Below, piece by piece: positions 58,765 to 64,000 of a stretch of DNA of 64,000 bases (the first letter of the stretch is position 1; every line of letters starts with the position of its first letter). Both the position numbers and the translations under genes were made by a program. The stretch lies in the NCBI RefSeq assembly GCF_004345675.1, contig NZ_SLWU01000003.1, positions 1 through 64,000 on the forward strand, in the 5' to 3' direction. Source of the stretch: Caldanaerobacter subterraneus (GTDB lineage: Bacteria; Bacillota; Thermoanaerobacteria; Thermoanaerobacterales; Thermoanaerobacteraceae). The notes under the pieces are model-generated. The model was not told where the DNA came from, ran no database searches, and saw only the letters and a program-made list of their open reading frames with translations.

Positions 58765-60623
58765 ACTTCGCCGTGAAAATATTCATAAACTGCTTTTGCT
58801 GACCTCTCATTCATTCCCTTAACTTTTTTAAGTTCCTCTAAAGAGGCCTTTTTTATCTCCTCAATTGAGCCAAAAGCTTCATAGAGGACTTTTGCCCTCT
58901 TTTCTCCAATCCCTTTGATGTTTAAAAGATCTGTCTTAAATCTTTTGCTCTGCCTTTCTCTGTGAAAAGTTATAGCAAACCGGTGTGCTTCTTCCTGTAT
59001 CTGTGCTACCAGCCTAAAGGCTCTTCCAGTCACGGGCATCTGAACTTCCCCAGAAACCCCCACAAGCCCTCTCGTCCTGTGCCTTGAATCCTTTACCATT
59101 CCATACACGGGTACCGAAATTCCTAGCTTTTCTATTACCTCCAAAGCCGCATTTACATGGCCAATTCCTCCATCTACCAGTATGAGGTCGGGCATTTCTA
59201 TAAACTTGGCTTTTTCTTTAGAAAGGGTACCTTCCTCTATTTGTTTTTTCTCTTCCAGTGCATGCAGGAACCTTCTTTCAATCATCTCCCTCATGCTCTG
59301 ATAGTCATCCTGCCCTTCCACGTACTTGATAGTAAACTTCCTGTACTCGCTCTTTTTAGGCTTTCCATCTACAAAAACCACCATAGAACCTACATTGTCT
59401 TCTCCTCTCACATTGGATATATCATAGGCTTCTATCCTCTTAGGGTATTCAATCCCTAAAAGGTTTGAAAGCTCTAATACAGCCGGGTCTTTTAATATCT
59501 TTTCTCTCGCCAGGATCTCGTTTTTTAGAGCTTCTACCGCATTTTGATACACCATGTCCACAAGCTCTTTTTTCTTTCCTCTTAAAGGTACTGTAATGCT
59601 CACTCTGTTTCCCCTCTTCTGTGAAAGCCAGTCCTCTAGAAGGTCCTTTTCCTCTAACTCCACATCGATTATTATTTCTTTTGGCACAGAAGGAGAACTT
59701 TCATAAAACTGCTTTATAAAAGAAGAAATTATCTCTTCTCTTCCCATTCCCTCTGTATTTTTCATGTAGTAATGTTCTCTCCCGCTCAATTTCCCTTCCC
59801 TTACAAAAAACACCTCTATGTGCGCAATGTCATCACTTCTCGCCATTGAAATTACATCCTGTTCATCTTCACTGATAGAGGTCACCTTTTGTTTTTCTGA
59901 AATCTTCTCTATGGCAAAAATCTGGTCTCTTAACCTTGCTGCTTCTTCAAACCTAAGCTCATCGGCAGCCTTCTGCATTTCTTCCTTTAATTTCTCAACA
60001 AGCCATTCTCTTTTCCCTTCTAAAAACATGACTGCCTGATCTACCAATTTTCTGTACTCCTCTTTCTCTATTCTCCCTGTGCAGGGCGCAGAACAAAGCC
60101 CTATGTGGTAATAAAGGCATTCTCTCACTTTTCCCAGGCTTTTTTCTATATTTACATTGCAGGTCCTTATAGGAAACATCTTCCTCACAAGTTTTATCGT
60201 CTCTCTGACAGCAAAAGCACTGCCATAGGGTCCAAAATATTTGGACCCGTCCATGTCTATTTTTCTTGTGAACATTATTCTGGGATAATCTTCTGCCACC
60301 GTAATTTTTATATAGGGATAATTTTTGTCGTCTTTTAAAAGCACGTTGTACTTTGGCTTGTATTTTTTAATGAGGTTGCACTCTAGCATCAAAGCCTCAA
60401 GCTCTGTATCTGTTACGATGTATTCAAAGTCTTCCACGTGAGAAAGCATTACTTTCACTTTTGGAGGATGATTGTCTGTGTTTTGGAAGTACTGCCTCAC
60501 TCTGTTTTTCAAAACAGAGGCTTTGCCCACATAGATTATATTCCCTTCCTCATCCTTCATCAGGTATACCCCAGGCTTTTCAGGCAAAAGCTTTAACTTT
60601 TCCTGCAAATCCACCTCTCTCAC
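58761..60623 (-). CDS. uvrC: UvrABC excinuclease subunit C
   Basis: A full-length 620-residue protein. GIY-YIG domain (KPGVYLMKDEEGNIIYVGKA, about 16-35), UVR domain binding UvrB (EKLKEEMQKAADELRFEEAARLRDQI, about 209-234), C-terminal RNase H-type endonuclease domain (YDISNVRGEDNVGSMVVF, about 389, and LILVDGGIGH, about 470) and a double helix-hairpin-helix end (LLNIKGIGEKRAKVLYEAFGS, about 567). It makes the two cuts around damaged DNA. Its start overlaps the PBP stop (ATGA), so this repair gene is co-translated with cell-wall genes. Confidence 0.97.
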   Translation of the reverse strand: MREVDLQEKLKLLPEKPGVYLMKDEEGNIIYVGKASVLKNRVRQYFQNTDNHPPKVKVMLSHVEDFEYIVTDTELEALMLECNLIKKYKPKYNVLLKDDKNYPYIKITVAEDYPRIMFTRKIDMDGSKYFGPYGSAFAVRETIKLVRKMFPIRTCNVNIEKSLGKVRECLYYHIGLCSAPCTGRIEKEEYRKLVDQAVMFLEGKREWLVEKLKEEMQKAADELRFEEAARLRDQIFAIEKISEKQKVTSISEDEQDVISMARSDDIAHIEVFFVREGKLSGREHYYMKNTEGMGREEIISSFIKQFYESSPSVPKEIIIDVELEEKDLLEDWLSQKRGNRVSITVPLRGKKKELVDMVYQNAVEALKNEILAREKILKDPAVLELSNLLGIEYPKRIEAYDISNVRGEDNVGSMVVFVDGKPKKSEYRKFTIKYVEGQDDYQSMREMIERRFLHALEEKKQIEEGTLSKEKAKFIEMPDLILVDGGIGHVNAALEVIEKLGISVPVYGMVKDSRHRTRGLVGVSGEVQMPVTGRAFRLVAQIQEEAHRFAITFHRERQSKRFKTDLLNIKGIGEKRAKVLYEAFGSIEEIKKASLEELKKVKGMNERSAKAVYEYFHGEV

Positions 60624-62044
60624 CTCGAAAGATAAGCCTTTATTATGTCTCTTGCAATAGGTGCTGCTACTTTTCCACCTTCCCCGCCATTTTCAACAAC
60701 CACAGCTACAGCTATCTCTGGATTTTCCGCAGGTGCAAAGGCCACAAACCAGGCATGAGGAGCACCAAATGGATTTTCAGCAGTGCCGGTTTTCCCCGCC
60801 ACTGTAATGCCCGGTATCTGAGCTAATCTTCCAGTCCCTTCAGGATTGTTGACAACTCCTATCATGAGACTTTTTATAGCATCAGCTACTTCCTTTGTTA
60901 TGGGGGTCAAATACTTATTGGGAGTATTTCTCTCTATGACAGCACCTGAAAGAGGATCCACCACATATTTCATGAGATAGGGCTTCATTATGACTCCATC
61001 ATTGGCAACAGCAGAAGCAGCTAAAGCCATTGTCAGAGGAGTTACGAGAATCTTCCCCTGCCCTATTGAAGTTTCTGCCAGAGCAACTTTCCCATCAATT
61101 GAGGGAAAGTAATTTTTCGCCGTATCAATTTCTAAAGGAACTCTCTGATTCAAGCCAAAAGCATAAGCCATCTTCTCCAAATTGTCACTACCGAGCTTTA
61201 ACCCTATCTCTATGAAAAAAGAGTTGCAGGACACATAAAAAGCTCTCTCAAAATTTTCTTTACCGTGAGCAATACCTCCAAAATCGCTTATCTTGTTGCC
61301 ATCCACTACCACGTAACCTTTACAATCGTACACTTCTTTAAAGAGCTCTGGCATGTAGGTTAAAACTGCAGCAGTTGTTATTATTTTAAAAGTAGACCCC
61401 GGAGGATAGAGGCCTTGAGTGGCTCTATTTAAAACTACATGTTCAGGGCTTGTCATTATTTTTTCCCAATCCCTATCGAGAAGGTTAGGGTCATAAGAAG
61501 GAGTGGATACCATAGCAAGTATTTCCCCAGTTTTAGGGTTTAATGCGACTACAGCACCCTTTTTCCCCTCCATTTCCCTGTAAGCCAAGTCCTGAAGAGC
61601 CTTGTCTATAGTAAGGTAGACATTATCCCCTATCTGCCCTTTCCCCAAAATAAGTTTTCTCAAAAGCACCATTGGGTCAGAACCTACCATGCCAAGCAGT
61701 TCCCTGTCATAAGCCTTTTCAATTCCAGTACTGCCCTGCTGGTATATCCTGCGGCTATATCCTATCACCTGCGCAAAGGCAGGTCCATCCAGGTAAATTC
61801 TCTTTTGCGTCCCATCAGCCTCTATCACGCTTTTTGCAAGCACAATGCCATTTCTATCAAGAATGCTACCTCTTAAAATTTTCTTTTCCTGTTCTATAAG
61901 CCTTCTATTGTACACGCTGTAAGAGCTGGTAATCAATTTATCCCTTTCATACAGTTGAAAATATGTCAAATACGCAATCAAACTAAAAAAGAGGAGGGCA
62001 AAGATTCCAAAGAGTATTTTAATATTGCGCTTCAAATTGGACAT
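60620..62044 (-). CDS. Class B penicillin-binding protein (transpeptidase)
   Basis: A 474-residue class B PBP with an N-terminal membrane anchor (IKILFGIFALLFFSLIAYLTYF, about 8-29), a short dimerisation domain, and a transpeptidase domain with SxxK in PPGSTFKII (about 214-222), SxN in YVSCNSFF (about 270) and KTG in VAGKTGTAEN (about 412). It cross-links peptidoglycan. It is shorter than E. coli PBP2 or PBP3 and is encoded next to an FtsW/RodA partner, as in the elongation or division synthase. Its start lies inside the ftsW/rodA frame, with a 26-base overlap. Confidence 0.92.
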   Translation of the reverse strand: MSNLKRNIKILFGIFALLFFSLIAYLTYFQLYERDKLITSSYSVYNRRLIEQEKKILRGSILDRNGIVLAKSVIEADGTQKRIYLDGPAFAQVIGYSRRIYQQGSTGIEKAYDRELLGMVGSDPMVLLRKLILGKGQIGDNVYLTIDKALQDLAYREMEGKKGAVVALNPKTGEILAMVSTPSYDPNLLDRDWEKIMTSPEHVVLNRATQGLYPPGSTFKIITTAAVLTYMPELFKEVYDCKGYVVVDGNKISDFGGIAHGKENFERAFYVSCNSFFIEIGLKLGSDNLEKMAYAFGLNQRVPLEIDTAKNYFPSIDGKVALAETSIGQGKILVTPLTMALAASAVANDGVIMKPYLMKYVVDPLSGAVIERNTPNKYLTPITKEVADAIKSLMIGVVNNPEGTGRLAQIPGITVAGKTGTAENPFGAPHAWFVAFAPAENPEIAVAVVVENGGEGGKVAAPIARDIIKAYLSR

Positions 62045-63263
62045 CTTCTTCCTCCTCCCCGACGGAAATGCCGTTTAGCATTCCCAGTGTAAAAAAGCTC
62101 ATCACCATTGAACTTCCCCCGTAGCTCACAAAAGGTAGAGTAACTCCTGTAAGAGGTATGAACTTTATAACCCCTCCTATGATAGTAAAAACTTGAAGGC
62201 TAAACATGGAAATAAGACCTGCCGCCAGCAAAGCGCCAAACTCATCTCTTGCCTCCAAAGCCACCTTAATTCCTCTGTACATTATAACAAAATACACCAG
62301 TATTATGGCAATTCCTCCTAAAATACCAAATTCCTCACAGATAGCAGAGAATATGAAGTCGCTGGCAACAACGGGTATATATTCAGGATGCCCCATTCCC
62401 AGCCCCGTTCCAAAAAAGCCTCCCGCAGCAATTGCGAAAAGGGACTGCACGATTTGATACGTCTTCCCCGGAACATCCATCCAGGGATTTAGCCAAGCTT
62501 CAATCCTCACTCTTACGTGCCAGAAGAGAAAATAGGCCAAAATGCCGCCAATTGCCATAAGTCCAAATCCTGAGGCTACATAAAAAAGGTTAGAAGTCAC
62601 TAAAAAAACCATGAGAACTGTGGTAGTGTAAAACAAAAAAGCCATTCCAAGGTCTTTTTCTAAAGCGAAAATTCCAGCAATTCCTATCGTTATAGCTCCC
62701 AGTATAAGGATATTTTTCAAATCTCTTTTGTCTTTCAAATACCTGGCAAGGAAAATTATATATATGACTTTTGCAGCTTCTGCAGGCTGCACGTATATCC
62801 CATCGAAAGTAAGCCAGTTCTTCGCTCCTCCTATTTCTTTTCCAAAAAAGAGAGTAGAAATTATAAGCCCTACTGCCAAAAAAATATAGATGTACTCTCC
62901 GTACTTTAAATTGTAAAGCCATCCGTAATGTTTAAAAAGATATGAAGCTATAAAATAAAGGCCAAAACCTATAGCGATCCAGATTATCTGCTTTACAAGA
63001 AGTTCTGGAGCAACTCTATATATCATTATGAGCCCCATTTCAGTTAAAAAGGCTGTGAGGATTACAAATTGTATTTCTCCCAATGGGAAAAGCCTCACAT
63101 GCAAGTAATAGACAATAAAAATTAAGACAGGAAAAGCAAGTGTATAGTATATTGTGTTAGCCTCCTCCGGTCTTCTGTGCATAAATAAAAGTGCAAAGGC
63201 TATTACAAATATCCAGAAAACGTCCTTTAAAGCCTTAGAACCCGTTTTTACATATTCATCCAT
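62019..63263 (-). CDS. FtsW/RodA/SpoVE-family peptidoglycan polymerase
   Basis: A 414-residue protein with about ten membrane helices. Family SEDS motifs are present: an Asp/Lys-rich loop near TYQIVQSLFAIAAGGFFGTGLGMGHPEYIPVVASDFIFSAICEEFG (about 268-313) and PLTGVTLPFVSYGGSSM (about 376). SEDS proteins polymerise lipid II and work with a class B PBP, here the next gene. Whether it serves division, elongation or spore cortex cannot be told from sequence alone. It lies between an FHA protein and the PBP in what looks like one operon. Confidence 0.92.
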   Translation of the reverse strand: MDEYVKTGSKALKDVFWIFVIAFALLFMHRRPEEANTIYYTLAFPVLIFIVYYLHVRLFPLGEIQFVILTAFLTEMGLIMIYRVAPELLVKQIIWIAIGFGLYFIASYLFKHYGWLYNLKYGEYIYIFLAVGLIISTLFFGKEIGGAKNWLTFDGIYVQPAEAAKVIYIIFLARYLKDKRDLKNILILGAITIGIAGIFALEKDLGMAFLFYTTTVLMVFLVTSNLFYVASGFGLMAIGGILAYFLFWHVRVRIEAWLNPWMDVPGKTYQIVQSLFAIAAGGFFGTGLGMGHPEYIPVVASDFIFSAICEEFGILGGIAIILVYFVIMYRGIKVALEARDEFGALLAAGLISMFSLQVFTIIGGVIKFIPLTGVTLPFVSYGGSSMVMSFFTLGMLNGISVGEEEEDVQFEAQY

Positions 63264-63274
63264 ATCATTTCACC

Positions 63275-63673
63275 CTAAGCTATAAACTTTAAATCAACAT
63301 CCCCAAGGGTGATTATGTCGCCATTTTTAATCCTAGCGACCTTCACCCTCTTGCCATTCACAAAAGTACCATTTGTGCTATTTAAATCCTCTATATAAAA
63401 CCTCTTTCCCCTTTTTTTGATCAAGGCATGTCTGGCAGAGACATAAGGACTTTCTATAACTATATCGCACTCGTCAGACCTTCCAATAGAGGTAACCTCA
63501 AAAAGAGTAAAAGTCCTTTCTCCGGTCAAAAAGGAAAGCTTGGCAGAGGTCAGCTGTCTTTCCCTTCTGACCCCCTTTATGTCCATGTATATTATCTTAA
63601 AAACCCTGTACAAAAAAAGGTAAATCAAAAAAATGAGCACATATTTTAAAATTTGGGATAAAATGTAATACAT
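63275..63673 (-). CDS. FHA-domain membrane protein
   Basis: A 132-residue protein: one N-terminal membrane helix (about 3-25) followed by a forkhead-associated domain with GRSDECDIVIESPYVSARHALI (about 63-84) and LNSTNGTFVNGKRV (about 97-110). FHA domains bind phosphothreonine. A membrane-bound FHA protein right before FtsW/RodA and PBP genes, as in actinobacteria and Clostridia, suggests control of wall synthesis by a Ser/Thr kinase. No kinase is in the window. Confidence 0.9.
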   Translation of the reverse strand: MYYILSQILKYVLIFLIYLFLYRVFKIIYMDIKGVRRERQLTSAKLSFLTGERTFTLFEVTSIGRSDECDIVIESPYVSARHALIKKRGKRFYIEDLNSTNGTFVNGKRVKVARIKNGDIITLGDVDLKFIA

Positions 63674-63682
63674 AAATTCACC

Positions 63683-64000
63683 TCAATTTCGAGAAAGGAC
63701 TTTCCTTAAAAACCATCCTGTATAAGAATTCTCATTGGCTGCAACCTCTTCAGGAGTTCCCGTAGCTATGACCATTCCCCCTCTGTCTCCACCTTCTGGC
63801 CCTAAGTCTATGATGTAATCTGCGCTTTTTATCACATCTAGATTGTGCTCTATAACTATCACAGTATTCCCTGCATCTGTCAATTTGTTTAGGACATTTA
63901 GCAGTCTGTGTATATCAGCAAAGTGAAGCCCTGTCGTAGGCTCATCTAAAATATACAAAGTCCTTCCTGTAGGCCTCTTTGAAAGTTCTGTAGCGAGTTT
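63683..64000 (-). CDS. uvrA: UvrABC excinuclease subunit A, C-terminal part
   Basis: The last 105 residues are in view; the rest lies beyond the window. [21 protein letters not shown] is the Walker B/D-loop region of the second ATPase, [27 protein letters not shown] is the H-loop and signature C-terminus of UvrA, and the ending GWFLRK is normal. It scans DNA for damage with UvrB. It is upstream of the FHA, FtsW/RodA, PBP and uvrC genes on the same strand, so repair and wall genes share a transcript. Confidence 0.97.
   Translation of the reverse strand, partial: KLATELSKRPTGRTLYILDEPTTGLHFADIHRLLNVLNKLTDAGNTVIVIEHNLDVIKSADYIIDLGPEGGDRGGMVIATGTPEEVAANENSYTGWFLRKVLSRN

Noticed and set aside
1-64000. 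CRISPR arrays, tRNA, rRNA and prophage
   Set aside because: I found no regularly spaced repeats, no tRNA-like cloverleaf or rRNA sequence and no phage structural genes on reading both strands; short tRNAs could still be missed by eye.

Overview
This is a low-GC, minus-strand-biased chromosomal segment. It most resembles a thermophilic, anaerobic, sugar-fermenting Clostridium relative of the Thermoanaerobacter/Caldanaerobacter type. This is inferred from protein families, AGGAGG-type ribosome sites and gene order (hprK, birA, uvrC, uvrA and cell-wall genes together); no rRNA is present to prove it. Almost every real gene lies on the minus strand. Exceptions are the amidase and the decayed transporters near the left end, one transposase and birA.

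Region 1 (1-6.2 kb) is worn accessory DNA: a partial IS1182-type transposase, a transaldolase-like aldolase, an amidase, a decayed ABC transporter, and two truncated amino-acid permease copies flanking an AAA ATPase with a nuclease-like tail. Region 2 (6.2-21.8 kb) is a galactoside system: an ABC importer, alpha- and beta-galactosidases, then the Leloir operon galT-galK-galE with a ROK regulator and a mutarotase-fold protein. A 1.65-kb insertion sequence whose transposase carries an in-frame TAG sits between the two halves. A GH20 hexosaminidase follows.

Region 3 (23.9-40 kb) encodes what looks like a Thermotoga-type inositol route: an RbsABC-type importer, then IolM, IolN, IolG and IolO, leading to tagaturonate. 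UxaE and a UxuB-like reductase further along could carry this to mannonate. A DeoR-controlled operon adds gluconate kinase, 6-phosphogluconate dehydrogenase and a 2-hydroxyacid dehydrogenase, plausibly a ketogluconate/gluconate branch into ribulose 5-phosphate. Region 4 (40-47 kb) has a glyoxylate/hydroxypyruvate-type reductase with an AEC transporter, and a LacI-controlled operon of two Gfo/Idh dehydrogenases and two xylose-isomerase-fold proteins.

Region 5 (47-57.7 kb) holds two small helical proteins, an AmmeMemoRadiSam pair, a HEPN/MNT toxin-antitoxin-like cassette bounded by perfect 78-bp direct repeats, glucokinase, acyl-CoA synthetase, a decayed IS607-type element with an open tnpB, a PHP phosphoesterase and HPr kinase. 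Region 6 (57.7-64 kb) is conserved housekeeping: birA facing uvrC, a class B PBP, an FtsW/RodA protein, an FHA protein and the end of uvrA.

Two signals link or stand out. Five minus-strand promoters match the sigma-H pattern (AGGA, 17 bases, GAAT), each pointing toward a carbohydrate unit. Downstream of tnpB, a 60-base stretch contains three interleaved complementary stems, a good candidate guide (omega) RNA scaffold.
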